A stretch of 64,000 nt of DNA from positions 1,289,001 to 1,353,000 of the forward strand of contig NC_012965.1 of NCBI RefSeq assembly GCF_000027005.1, written 5' to 3'. The DNA is from Komagataella phaffii GS115. Its lineage: Eukaryota; Ascomycota; Pichiomycetes; Pichiales; Pichiaceae. The translations under genes and the position numbers were made by a program. Below are positions 11,611 through 20,747 of the stretch, one piece after another (position 1 is the stretch's first letter; each line of letters starts with the position of its first letter). The notes beneath the pieces were generated by a model. It was given only the letters and a program-made list of their open reading frames with translations. It was not told where the DNA came from and did not search any database.

Positions 11611-12486
11611 ATGTCATCTTTACAGACGTCGTTTCCTTGGGGGTTTAAGAAAGCTGTAATTTCGAAACCAACTAAGAATAAGAGGAAAATCCAGGAAGAT
11701 ATAGATACTTTGGGAGATGCGAAATCCAGAACCAAATTTCATCCCAACAATAGTAACAGCACAAGTAGAAAACACAGAACACATGCCATCATGGGGACAA
11801 AATTGCCGCTCAATACTTTAATAGAGACGCTGGACCATGAATCATTACAGAAACTGGTAAAAAGTCTAGTAGAACAACGTCCCGATGTGCAAGAGGCATT
11901 GTATAATGCAGCACCCACAGTTACCGTACAGGTTTGCATCGATAAGTTAACAGATAAGGTGGAAAACATCAAGTGTAATTTGCCTTATAAGGTTGACACT
12001 GAATGTGATTATACATACCTCAGGGTAAAGGCTCTGGTGCATGAGTTTTTTCAAGCATTGTCAGACTACATGTTGAACTTTCTTCCTCCTCAAGAATATG
12101 ATGTTTCAAAATCAATTGAATTTTTGAATGGATTCTTGCTCAAGGTGTTACTCAAGATGCCCATGTTTAGTCACATGGAGTTCAAGTACTACTATAAGTT
12201 GACCTTAGACAAACTAAACACAGTCTATGTTAACCTGATAGCAGATTTTATACAACAGAAACCCACAAACATTTTATTATTGAAAGACTCTGACTTGGCA
12301 GAGAAGCTACTAGAAATTAACAAACATTATGAAGATTACTTTGAACAAGTTTCCCAACTGTTGTCTCAAGACGAAGGTTCCGATATCCCAGAAAGGTTGC
12401 AAGGTTTATCAAACCTACTTAATTTCTCATCTGAGAACAATCCGCTGAATGGAGGTGTAGTCAGCAGTGTAAAAGGCAGTTGGTAG
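11611..12486 (+). CDS. STS1: Sts1/Cut8-family nuclear proteasome tether
   Basis: The 291-residue protein starts MSSLQTSFPWGFK with a basic N-terminus, then a Ser-rich linker. The helical core (LIETLDHESLQKLV..., LTDKVENIKCNLPY...CDYTYLRV, HEFFQALSDYML) is typical of Sts1/Cut8, which binds the 26S proteasome and helps hold it in the nucleus. The frame is open upstream to 11452, but ATG 11611 matches the family start. S. cerevisiae Sts1 is about 319 residues. Together with RPN4, PRE10 and the E2 genes it adds to the ubiquitin-proteasome content of the window. Confidence 0.85.
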   Translation: MSSLQTSFPWGFKKAVISKPTKNKRKIQEDIDTLGDAKSRTKFHPNNSNSTSRKHRTHAIMGTKLPLNTLIETLDHESLQKLVKSLVEQRPDVQEALYNAAPTVTVQVCIDKLTDKVENIKCNLPYKVDTECDYTYLRVKALVHEFFQALSDYMLNFLPPQEYDVSKSIEFLNGFLLKVLLKMPMFSHMEFKYYYKLTLDKLNTVYVNLIADFIQQKPTNILLLKDSDLAEKLLEINKHYEDYFEQVSQLLSQDEGSDIPERLQGLSNLLNFSSENNPLNGGVVSSVKGSW

Positions 12487-12704
12487 AGAACCGTCCATCT
12501 ACGTACTCATTAGTCAGAAGCATTACGTATCATTTATAGCTAGGAAGATAACATATTTAAGCATTTTTTCTTTCCCATGAACCGTTTCATCCTCGGTCTT
12601 TGTGTGAGGGATATGTTTTGATAGCTCGATATTTATGATTATTTAATCACTTGGCTCCGACTTGACTCAACGACCAATCTCATACTCAGCCTGAAAACAC
12701 CTAG

Positions 12705-13055
12705 ATGAGTCAACAGGGTAACACTCAAAGGTTAGAACGATTACAAGAAGTTATTTTCAAGAACATTTTCATTGGAGCCCTTTATGGTTCGTTGATCGCA
12801 ATTCCCACGGACATGTTACTGAGATGGAAGTCGCCAATGTACAGATGGCTGGGAACCCGGGGAAGGGTGTTTTACTACACAATTTGGATGGCCTCATGCG
12901 CCAACTTTTTAACTGAAAGACAGGTTATGAAGTTTGAGGAAGTCACCAGATTTGAAGACGAACAAAAGAAACGAAGATTACTAGAGTTGAGTGTAGCCAA
13001 TGGTTCATATTATGGGGACGATACCGACATGATAAAGATTCCAAAGAGAAAGTAA
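12705..13055 (+). CDS. Small predicted two-helix membrane protein, unidentified
   Basis: This is a 116-residue basic protein with a good ATG. It has a hydrophobic helix at about 20-40 (IFIGALYGSLIAIPTDML) and a second at about 55-75 (VFYYTIWMASCANFL). A charged helix (RFEDEQKKRRLLEL) follows, then a Lys/Arg-rich C-terminus (KIPKRK). The layout suits a small mitochondrial inner-membrane or ER protein, but I do not recognise the family. It lies between STS1 and the convergent gene at 13114, with clear spacing on both sides. Confidence 0.6.
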   Translation: MSQQGNTQRLERLQEVIFKNIFIGALYGSLIAIPTDMLLRWKSPMYRWLGTRGRVFYYTIWMASCANFLTERQVMKFEEVTRFEDEQKKRRLLELSVANGSYYGDDTDMIKIPKRK

Positions 13056-13113
13056 AAGTTGAAAATGGGCAAGGGACATTGTAGATTAATTAGGCCCTCT
13101 TGTACATAGTGTA

Positions 13114-14439
13114 CTACTTATCCAAAAATACAGTTAGTGTGGAATTCATTTTAATGCTCTGATCCAAGTCCATCAATTGGAATGCTTTGAATTCTTCGTC
13201 GTCGTTATGCATAGATACAGGCTGTCTAACAGTTAGCGTAGATTCTTGCTCAGGTACAGAAACTGTGTACCTATCCATCTTCAGGGGGTTTTTGAGTAAT
13301 AAATCAATTTCAGTGGGCGTGACATCGATTACCTGGAAAGATGTCACATCTTCGTGGCTAATAACATCCTTGATGGTTATATCCTGCTTTTCTATTGTGA
13401 TTATAATAAGACTAGAAAGGGTAAGGATCAAAAGAATGTTAGAATCTTGCACAAGTTCAACTTGAAGGCTTTCTTCGGGTAGACGAATAATTTTCCTTGA
13501 TATCTCTCCAAACCACACAAATACGTACCTGAAATGTCCTTGCAGTTGTGATATAATAGTTGTTAAGCCATCTAAAATCGTGACTGAAAGATATGACACG
13601 CATTCTCTAAATGTGTCGTATTCTAGTGGAGATTTTTCAGAGACAAAGTCTGATACGGAGACCAATTCCTCAGCTCTGAATTTCTCGTGAACAAGAACAA
13701 ACTCTAGTTGCAACCCAAGTATCGTATCAAAACTGTAAATTGACCCATTCGTATCAGTAACAACTAATCTTTTTCCCACTGTATACACATCTGTAGGCAC
13801 TGACGTGGAATGACATTCATAATTGAAAGCACATTGACCAAATATGTTGTACAATCTCAACTGTATTCCACCCAATAGTGATTTATCCAATGTGTACAAA
13901 TGATTTCCTATCCACCCGAAAGTAACACACCCCAAACATTCAATCAATGGGAAACTACCTATCAATTCAGATTGACCATGGTCCAAACGATCAACGAAAT
14001 TGAAAATCGTCTCTTTATGCTCAAATCTGACCAGCAGACTCGCAATGGAATATTCTTTTCGCCGTTTGAATTGTACAAATGGCCGTGTGCTGCTAGAAAT
14101 CTTGAATATCATTCTGAGATTGTTTTCCTCATACTGGTATATTTCACAAGTTCCATTGGTGAAAAACAAAAACAGTAGCTTGTTTGCACCCCAAAAACAG
14201 TCTTCCAGCGTACAGTCACAGTTTATAGTAAACCAACTATCCAGATCCGTGATCTTAACAGACTTCTCAGAGACAACCAGCAAAAGTGTCTTATCATTAC
14301 GATGATGTATCTTTACTTGAGTGTGCTTACAGCTGAAACTAGATTTCAGATCCAATGAATTTTCATAAACTTTTATCTCATCTTTGCTTGAATTTGATAC
14401 AACGACTAAACCTGAATGGACATCATATTGCTGGTTCAT
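13114..14439 (-). CDS. Unidentified 441-residue protein, beta-propeller-like
   Basis: The protein is rich in alternating hydrophobic beta-strand patterns (for example LLLVVSEKSVKITDL, RLVVTDTNGSIYSFD, NILLILTLSSLIII) with few charged helices. This is what a WD40-type propeller looks like when the WD signatures have eroded. There is no signal peptide or clear membrane span. It is transcribed divergently from REX2 across about 120 bp. I do not recognise an orthologue. Length and uninterrupted frame support a real gene. Confidence 0.65.
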   Translation of the reverse strand: MNQQYDVHSGLVVVSNSSKDEIKVYENSLDLKSSFSCKHTQVKIHHRNDKTLLLVVSEKSVKITDLDSWFTINCDCTLEDCFWGANKLLFLFFTNGTCEIYQYEENNLRMIFKISSSTRPFVQFKRRKEYSIASLLVRFEHKETIFNFVDRLDHGQSELIGSFPLIECLGCVTFGWIGNHLYTLDKSLLGGIQLRLYNIFGQCAFNYECHSTSVPTDVYTVGKRLVVTDTNGSIYSFDTILGLQLEFVLVHEKFRAEELVSVSDFVSEKSPLEYDTFRECVSYLSVTILDGLTTIISQLQGHFRYVFVWFGEISRKIIRLPEESLQVELVQDSNILLILTLSSLIIITIEKQDITIKDVISHEDVTSFQVIDVTPTEIDLLLKNPLKMDRYTVSVPEQESTLTVRQPVSMHNDDEEFKAFQLMDLDQSIKMNSTLTVFLDK

Positions 14440-14561
14440 CTACACGAAGTATCATGTAGTCTGTTATGAAGTTGATTTCCCGTACGCAGATTCGAGACGC
14501 ATTTGCATATTATCTTAGTGTGACTATTCTCTTCTCTATTGACACTACTTCAACACCTCAA

Positions 14562-15203
14562 ATGCGGGCGTTTCGTTCCTTAACCAGCCTCTTCCGGAGA
14601 AATGTGTCCCAGGAAGTACTAGCTCCCAATACAGCTAACTCTAAGCTCCCAAGTTCCCCCCTCCAGCAACCGATAGTATGGATAGACTGCGAGATGACAG
14701 GTCTTGATATCTACAATGACCATATCGTGGAAATATGTTGTATTATTACAGACCAAAATCTTGAGGTGGTTGACGAAGGATATGAGTCAGTGATTCATTA
14801 CGATAATGATGTGATGAGTAAGATGAACGAATGGTGCATAGAACATCATGGAACGAGTGGTCTGACAAAGAAAGTTCTTGAATCTACTAAAACTTTACCG
14901 CAGGTCGAGTCAGAACTTCTGAGCTATATTTCCCAGCATATCGAACCAAACACTGGTGTCATGGCTGGAAACTCGATCCATATGGATAAATTTTTTATGT
15001 ACAGAGAATTTCCCAAAGTTATCGACTATTTGTTTTATCGTCTGATAGACGTCAGTACGATCTATGAGGTATGCAAGAGGCACAACCCAGCTCTTTTGAG
15101 AACTGCACCAAGGAAAAAGGCAGCACATACTGCCAAGGCTGACATTTTGGAGAGTATTCAACAGCTCAAGTGGTTTCAGACTCATTATTTGAAGAGCGGC
15201 TAA
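14562..15203 (+). CDS. REX2: Oligoribonuclease, DEDD 3'-5' exonuclease (mitochondrial)
   Basis: The protein degrades short RNA oligonucleotides 3' to 5', probably in mitochondria. It has the oligoribonuclease signatures: Exo I WIDCEMTGLD, AGNSIHMDKFFM (Exo II), and Exo III RTAPRKKAAHTAKADI with the acidic Asp, giving a DEDDh core. I chose the start at 14562 (MRAFRSLTSLFRRN), which begins an Arg/Ser-rich mitochondrial presequence; an in-frame ATG at 14466 adds 32 less typical residues. The product is then 213 residues. Its last 38 bases overlap the convergent OCA4-like gene. Confidence 0.9.
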   Translation: MRAFRSLTSLFRRNVSQEVLAPNTANSKLPSSPLQQPIVWIDCEMTGLDIYNDHIVEICCIITDQNLEVVDEGYESVIHYDNDVMSKMNEWCIEHHGTSGLTKKVLESTKTLPQVESELLSYISQHIEPNTGVMAGNSIHMDKFFMYREFPKVIDYLFYRLIDVSTIYEVCKRHNPALLRTAPRKKAAHTAKADILESIQQLKWFQTHYLKSG

Positions 15204-16188
15204 TCTTACTGTTACCATTGAGAGCTTCCCACAAATCCCTCCCTCTAATAAACCATTCGGGAAGATACTCTTCCTGTGGAAGCTTAACTTTTAGCACCAC
15301 ATCCTTTTGAATGTATCCATAGTTATTACTTTTGTAATATCGGTAATCTTCAGTTTCGGATTCTGATTCACTTGATGCTTTGTACTTCTTTTGTTTTCTC
15401 TGTTCAACCCGTCTTAGCAAATTTTTAGGAATTTGAGGAGAAACAGATAATGATAATCTTTTTCCCAACGACTCTGATAAATCTTCTTCTACCGCATTAT
15501 CTGCACCATCACTGGAAAGCTTCCTTTCTAAGCTGTTCCTAAATTTGTTGAAGCTATTTCCGTGACTCATTCGCCTGTAATGATTGCTGGGAATCGATAT
15601 TGCTTCGGATTCGGCCTCAGGAGTAGCTGAAGGAGAAGCCTTGGTTTGTTTGTCATCAGCTGTTTCAGCTTCGGGATCTTCTTGAGTTGGGACCTCCTCC
15701 CTATACGACTTCAGCTCAACAGTGATTAGTTCCAAAAAGTTCTCGGCAAAATAATTATATTTACCACCAGCATTCAATCTATACTCTTCAATAATACTAG
15801 AAAAACTCCATTTTTGAATTCGTCGAAGTATACCAACAACAGTTTCAGTCTTGTCAACGATTAATATATTGTAATTTCTTTGGTCTAATATCAGTTCAAA
15901 TATGCGAATGACCATTGTTGGCTTTAAAAGCATCCAGTCTTGTTTTTTTATACTAAAATCTTGAACAGGATTCATACTATTGCTGTTTCCTATCCCACCA
16001 AGGTGATGCAAAACTATTCCCTGTTCCTCTGCCCATTGTCTGAGCTTTTTGTGGGGTTTCTCAGGATCTAACAAAATGATTGATTGCAGTCTCAAAGTTT
16101 CCAAAAATGCACAATTAAGGGCATCTAGCTTGCTACATCTATAGAGTCCATCCTCAACCAGACCATAGTTATCAGGTGGTACCAACAT
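15166..16188 (-). CDS. OCA4: Oca4-like PFA-DSP family protein lacking the catalytic Cys loop
   Basis: The start MLVPPDNYGLVEDGLYRCSK and the following LNCAFLETLRLQSIILLDPE are hallmarks of the Siw14/Oca family of atypical dual-specificity phosphatases. The segment where active members have the P-loop HCxxGxxRT reads ILIVDKTETVVGILRR, with neither Cys nor the loop Arg, so this looks like a pseudophosphatase. Flanking family sequence is intact (RRIQKW, EEYR). S. cerevisiae Oca4 is of similar size (about 362) and belongs to the Oca complex involved in inositol pyrophosphate-linked signalling. The tail beyond about residue 170 is acidic/Ser-rich and low complexity. It overlaps REX2 tail to tail. 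Confidence 0.75.
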   Translation of the reverse strand: MLVPPDNYGLVEDGLYRCSKLDALNCAFLETLRLQSIILLDPEKPHKKLRQWAEEQGIVLHHLGGIGNSNSMNPVQDFSIKKQDWMLLKPTMVIRIFELILDQRNYNILIVDKTETVVGILRRIQKWSFSSIIEEYRLNAGGKYNYFAENFLELITVELKSYREEVPTQEDPEAETADDKQTKASPSATPEAESEAISIPSNHYRRMSHGNSFNKFRNSLERKLSSDGADNAVEEDLSESLGKRLSLSVSPQIPKNLLRRVEQRKQKKYKASSESESETEDYRYYKSNNYGYIQKDVVLKVKLPQEEYLPEWFIRGRDLWEALNGNSKISRSSNNESETT

Positions 16189-16363
16189 AGTTGGATGTAA
16201 GCAACGTGCGACGCTAAATTAGAAAGTACTCAATTTGAGGTGGTGGAAGGTAATCGCGAAGCAGAAGATAGATGATACTGGAACCAGGCAATCTGGAAAA
16301 TGGATACTACAAGATACAGCACTGTTTTCACTGATATTACAAGTTTATGACATTTGTGTTCTA

Positions 16364-17239
16364 TTAATCATCTTGGGAATGTTGCTCAAATTCTTCAACC
16401 GCTTGTGCAGATGTTTCTGCGTGAGTGCCCACATGATCGGCCTCATTATTCTGCTGAGACTTTTCGTCAGATTTTTCTTTAGACTTTTCTTCTGGCTTTT
16501 CTCCGCTCTTTCCATGCTTCCGCCTTCTTTTCTTCGGCTGCGCTTCCTCAGTATTTCCAGGCTTGCTTGCGTTTTCTTTATCATTGAGAGGTTTGGGTTC
16601 CTTCTTCTTCTTTTTCACACTAAGAGGATTGGGACCTTTGGGACCAGATCTTTTTTTCGACTTTGGAGCACCTTCAGCCTCCAACCCATCATCCTTTTGT
16701 CTCAAACCAGCGAGCTTCGCATCATTCAAACCTCCAGTCAGTTTGCCTGATTCAACAGCTATTTGCACCGCTTTGCTAGCCTTACTCAAAGGCTCCATGA
16801 TCATAACTGATCTGTTTATATAAATCAGTGGCACACCAGGAATCACTCTAAGTGCGTTTCTAAGTCCCTCATCCAATGTAGCCACAACATACCTATGTTT
16901 ATTTTTTCCATCCACCACTACAACGTCCTCAATACATTCAGATGGGGTCTTGGGCTCTTTGTAATTGTGGTTGCAACGACGTCTTTCAAACCTTTTGGCC
17001 ATCTCAATAGCACCTTCGTCACGAGACATGTATAAAGCTTGCATGCAGCATTGTGTTATCATGGGTTTCACTTCACTTTGCACCGTTCTATTCAGTCCCT
17101 TTTCAAGATCAAATGCTGTTCTATGACATTGAAGTATAATTTGGTCGTCCAATAAAGTCTGGTACGGCTCCCTAAATTTAAAGGCGTGTAAATACACCCC
17201 CATCTGTTTTCTATAAGACTTTGCTCTTTTCTGTCTCAT
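16364..17239 (-). CDS. UTP23: Utp23, SSU processome component (PIN-like)
   Basis: The 291-residue protein begins MRQKRAKSYRKQMGVYL and has the family core PYQTLLDDQI, QCCMQALY and CNHNYKEPKTPSECI. This PIN-like fold has the Cys/His zinc site typical of Utp23, which helps release snR30 during early 18S rRNA processing. The C-terminal 90 residues are Lys/Glu-rich and low complexity, making it longer than S. cerevisiae Utp23 (254). It shares a 124-bp divergent promoter with NOC3, another ribosome-synthesis gene. Confidence 0.9.
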   Translation of the reverse strand: MRQKRAKSYRKQMGVYLHAFKFREPYQTLLDDQIILQCHRTAFDLEKGLNRTVQSEVKPMITQCCMQALYMSRDEGAIEMAKRFERRRCNHNYKEPKTPSECIEDVVVVDGKNKHRYVVATLDEGLRNALRVIPGVPLIYINRSVMIMEPLSKASKAVQIAVESGKLTGGLNDAKLAGLRQKDDGLEAEGAPKSKKRSGPKGPNPLSVKKKKKEPKPLNDKENASKPGNTEEAQPKKRRRKHGKSGEKPEEKSKEKSDEKSQQNNEADHVGTHAETSAQAVEEFEQHSQDD

Positions 17240-17363
17240 TTTATTCCCTTTTGCTATACAGATGAGTTCCTTCTTGCACTAGGAAAAAAAATACTTAGGT
17301 AGGTGTGTTCTAATTTTTCAGACACAGTACACGACCGTTTAAAATAATTTTTTCCCTCTTAAG

Positions 17364-19385
17364 ATGAGCCAGGCTCTAGATACAACTATGGCTAAAAGAA
17401 GAGAGAAGACTACCGGGTCTGGTAACAAGAAAAGACAAAAACCGAATCCTAACGGTGAGATAAAGCTAGGTGTATTTACTCGTAACAATTCTACTCAACC
17501 AAGAAATGACAACTGGGAAAATGAAGAGCAGGACTACGAGTTGCAGTCTAGATCTTTGAATTACTCTAATGAGCAGGAAGAAGGTCTTCCCATCAAGCGA
17601 CAAGACGGTCGTGTTGAAAGAAAAATGAGAGACAAACAGGTTACTAAAAAAGCTTCTCTTGAGAACGTAGAAGAACAGGAAGAACAACATCCAAAAGATC
17701 TGTCCAAGGAGGTAGCCAAATCTCAAACGACCTACTCTGTTGACCCATTAGAAAAGAAGAACCAAGTTAAAGAAGAAATTTCCAAAATTGCAGAGCTTCT
17801 ATTAGAGGATTCAGAGGAACATATTGATTCAATTACTAAAGTCTTAAAGATGGCACAATCAAAGGACACCACCGTATCGAAACTTGCATTACTAGCATTG
17901 ACACCTATTTTCAAGAACATGGCTCCCTCGTATCGAATAAGGCCGCTTACAGATTTGGAGAAGAAAGAGAAGGTTTCCAAAGACGTTGGAAGACTTCGTC
18001 ATTTTGAGCAAAGCTTGGTAATTCATTTCAAAACATATTTGGATCTTTTAGACAAAGCTACCAGAACATTCTCCACCACTACAAACGCCACTCCACATCA
18101 AATTAGCTTGGGTAGAAGTTCAAGTATAGCTGTTTGCGAACTTGCCCAGTCGATGAAATTTTTTAATTATCGTGCGGAGTTGATAGATATCCTGATAAAA
18201 CGTGTTTGTAGGAAACCTCAAGGAGAGAAAGATCTTCAGGTCTTCAAGAAATGTGTTGAGACTTTGGAAAATCTCTTGACCGATGATATTGATAGAGGTG
18301 ACATTTCAGCTGACGTTGTTCGAATTTTATCCAAGAGACTTCGATCAAGAAATTACATGGTCGATGAATCACTGGTGAACATATTTCTCTCTGCATCCAT
18401 TTTGAGAGACTACGATCCCATGAGCAAGGAAACGGAAGAGAAGCCCAAGCTAAAGAAGAAAGACAGAGTTCATTTGTCTAATGCACAACGTAAACAGCGC
18501 AAAGAGTTGCAAAAAATTGATGAAGAGCTGAAAAAGGCAGAAGAAGCAGTTACTGCTGAACAGAGAGAAAAATTTCAGGCTGAAATATTAAGAACACTTT
18601 TAAAGCTCTATCTAGATATGCTACAACAGAGACCAGAGTCTCTAATGGCTCCAGTGTTGGAAGGTTTAGCTAGATACGGTCATATGGTCAACTTTGACAT
18701 GTTAGGGGACTTTTTGCAGGTACTGAGAGAACTATCAGGTGGAATACTGAGCACTTCATCAGACAACAACTTAACAGGTGATGAAATTAGGCAAGTGCTT
18801 CTTTGTGTAGTGACTGCATTTGCTCTGTTATCTAACCACTCTCAACATAAGGTGAATATCGATCTGAGCAGTTTTGTTACTACTCTCTACGCCGTGTTAC
18901 CATTGGTAGCTCAAGACCCTGATATAGAGTTTTCCCACAAATCTTTGAGACTAGCTGATCCCCTAACCGGAGTTGATGGTCCTGCCACAAGACCTTCGGT
19001 TAACGTGTCTACCAAGGCTGAATTAGTTCTGAAGGCTTTAGATTCAATCTTCTTTGCGTCCAGATCGTCCACATCTAATCGTGTAATGGCATTCACCAAG
19101 CGACTTTACATGACAATGTTACATACTCCTGAGAAAACGACTATTGCATTGCTGAAGTTCATAGAAAAGCTATCAGGTAGATTTAGTGATGTTGCCGGTC
19201 TCTACTCGACAGAGGATACCATAGCCAACGGAGTCTACAACGCAGAGACAGATAACATTGAAAGAAGTAATGCTGCTTGTGCTATTCTCTGGGAAAACGA
19301 GCTTCTAAGGAATCATTACTGCCCCACTGTCCAATTAGCAGCCCGAACATTAGTCAACCGTTCTCGCAAGAATAATAATAACTAA
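17364..19385 (+). CDS. NOC3: Noc3, nucleolar complex protein for 60S assembly and DNA replication
   Basis: The 673-residue protein has a basic N-terminus with nuclear-localisation-like stretches. The NOC3 core follows (KLALLALTPIFKNMAPSYRIR, LRHFEQSLVIHFKTYLDLL, LLKLYLDMLQQRP). The CBP/NOC-type C-terminal domain contains FFASRSSTSNRVMAF. Length matches yeast Noc3 (663). The protein acts with Noc2 in nucleoplasmic transport of pre-60S particles and also in replication licensing. Two possible starts exist (17364 and the Met at 17388); I kept the first. Confidence 0.92.
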   Translation: MSQALDTTMAKRREKTTGSGNKKRQKPNPNGEIKLGVFTRNNSTQPRNDNWENEEQDYELQSRSLNYSNEQEEGLPIKRQDGRVERKMRDKQVTKKASLENVEEQEEQHPKDLSKEVAKSQTTYSVDPLEKKNQVKEEISKIAELLLEDSEEHIDSITKVLKMAQSKDTTVSKLALLALTPIFKNMAPSYRIRPLTDLEKKEKVSKDVGRLRHFEQSLVIHFKTYLDLLDKATRTFSTTTNATPHQISLGRSSSIAVCELAQSMKFFNYRAELIDILIKRVCRKPQGEKDLQVFKKCVETLENLLTDDIDRGDISADVVRILSKRLRSRNYMVDESLVNIFLSASILRDYDPMSKETEEKPKLKKKDRVHLSNAQRKQRKELQKIDEELKKAEEAVTAEQREKFQAEILRTLLKLYLDMLQQRPESLMAPVLEGLARYGHMVNFDMLGDFLQVLRELSGGILSTSSDNNLTGDEIRQVLLCVVTAFALLSNHSQHKVNIDLSSFVTTLYAVLPLVAQDPDIEFSHKSLRLADPLTGVDGPATRPSVNVSTKAELVLKALDSIFFASRSSTSNRVMAFTKRLYMTMLHTPEKTTIALLKFIEKLSGRFSDVAGLYSTEDTIANGVYNAETDNIERSNAACAILWENELLRNHYCPTVQLAARTLVNRSRKNNNN

Positions 19386-19431
19386 ACCGTAGTGTAATGT
19401 ATTTTTATATATCCATTAGTTTAAAAATAGC

Positions 19432-20067
19432 CTACACCAATTGTTTTCTGGAACCCTTAAAGAACAATTGGACAACAGCAACCTGAAATCCAGCCATTCC
19501 ACACATAAGCAATACATCAAAAATGGAAAAGTAAAAGATACGAGACTCGGTTGATTTAACAGTGGACTGGTTACGGTTGTTTCTTGTTTTATAATACTGG
19601 TAATCCCGAGTGAGAGTTTGTAATTTCTCTTCCAGAGAGTTGATAGTACGGTGAATTTCGTCAGTGGCAACCTGCTGGGAAGGAGCATTAGGTAACGCTG
19701 CCCTGAAATCATCGTCCTCCAACTTGATCTCAAAATCAACGACTTTTTCAGCAAACGTTGACATTCCATTGCTGAAGCAAAACTCGTATTCTCCGTTTTG
19801 ATCAGCATTGAAAACCCAATCACCTTGTCTTTGTTTGTTCTCCTTCACAATAATCTTTCCATTGGGGGCTTTGATTTGGTAGTCAACGTCAAAGGATCCT
19901 CCTGACTGAACAGCAAAGTAATAACCGATGTTACTTCCTGGTTTGTTATTGAAGACGTAATAACATTCCCGGTCTTGGGCTCCCAACACAAATGTGACCT
20001 GCGAACCGAGTGCCAATTGACACAGGGAGATTATTGTCAAAAATACGGAAACCCCAAACTTCATCAC
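19432..20067 (-). CDS. p24-family (Emp24/Erp) COPII/COPI cargo receptor
   Basis: This is a 211-residue type I membrane protein. It has a signal peptide (about 1-21) and a GOLD domain with the paired cysteines (RECYYVF and EYEFCFSN). A short coiled coil (INSLEEKLQTLTRDYQYY) precedes the single transmembrane helix near the C-terminus. The cytosolic tail begins with FF, the p24 COPII-binding signal, and ends KQLV. The protein would cycle between ER and Golgi carrying GPI-anchored and other cargo. The gamma-type (Erp2/Erp4-like) subfamily is likely but not proven. Confidence 0.88.
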   Translation of the reverse strand: MMKFGVSVFLTIISLCQLALGSQVTFVLGAQDRECYYVFNNKPGSNIGYYFAVQSGGSFDVDYQIKAPNGKIIVKENKQRQGDWVFNADQNGEYEFCFSNGMSTFAEKVVDFEIKLEDDDFRAALPNAPSQQVATDEIHRTINSLEEKLQTLTRDYQYYKTRNNRNQSTVKSTESRIFYFSIFDVLLMCGMAGFQVAVVQLFFKGSRKQLV

Positions 20068-20176
20068 GGTGCAAAGTTGAGAGATTGTTAACGTTCAAGA
20101 CAGAGAGCATGAAGAACGCGTGTAAGATCCAGGCCGCGCAAAAAATACACCTAAGATGTTGGATGTCTATTTCAGT

Positions 20177-20620
20177 CTAAGAATTACGACTACTACTATA
20201 ATCAGCTTTCCCTCCCCTTTTTTCGGTCACTTGGACTTCACTAATGATCATGTCTTTGTCGACGGCTTTGCACATGTCGTAAACGGTCAATAGGGAGACT
20301 GTGCATCCGGTTAATGCTTCCATTTCCACACCTGTTTTTCCTTCGCATTCAACAGTGCATTCGGAAGTGACAGAGTTATTCTTGGAATCTAGCTCCAATG
20401 TAACTTTAATCTTGGTTATGCTGATGGGATGGCATAATGGGATCAGCTGGGATGTGTTTTTGACTGCCATTATACCTGAAATGCGACTTACTCCCAAAAC
20501 ATCACCCTTTTTGTTGGAATCTTGTTCAATCAATGATGCCGCAACGTTATTGGAGAACCTAATGATCCCAAATGCCGTTGCTTTTCTATGAGTTATCGAT
20601 TTTTCGTGGATATCGACCAT
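20177..20620 (-). CDS. Cyclic pyranopterin monophosphate synthase (MoaC/Cnx3 type); conserved N-terminus extends to 20653 without ATG
   Basis: The protein converts the MoaA product to cPMP, the second half of step one in molybdenum-cofactor synthesis. Signatures are complete: KKGDVLGVSRISGIMAVKN, LIPLCHPI, GVEMEALTGCTVSLLTVYDM and VTEKRGGK. Reading upstream of the only ATG (20620), the frame continues with LSHTDKKGNAH before MVDI, which is the conserved MoaC opening (THxDxxGxAxMVDV). Beyond that come RSYST and an Arg/Ser/Asn-rich stretch resembling a mitochondrial presequence, up to a stop at 20714-20716. No in-frame ATG occurs there. The true start therefore needs a non-AUG codon or an upstream exon. 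It lies 127 bp downstream of the MoaA gene on the same strand. Confidence 0.85.
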   Translation of the reverse strand: MVDIHEKSITHRKATAFGIIRFSNNVAASLIEQDSNKKGDVLGVSRISGIMAVKNTSQLIPLCHPISITKIKVTLELDSKNNSVTSECTVECEGKTGVEMEALTGCTVSLLTVYDMCKAVDKDMIISEVQVTEKRGGKADYSSSRNS

Positions 20621-20747
20621 ATGGGCATTCCCTTTCTTGTCAGTGTGTGAGAGAGTGCTATACGATCGAATCGAATTATTCCGCTTGATATTGCGGATAT
20701 TATCTTGAGTATGTTAATAAACTACTTTTAGTGTCAGAGAGTTGTGA

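Noticed and set aside
16235..16750. A 171-codon hydrophobic ORF on the plus strand
   Set aside because: It is the antisense shadow of the Lys/Glu-rich tail of UTP23; Lys codons read as Phe/Leu on the opposite strand.
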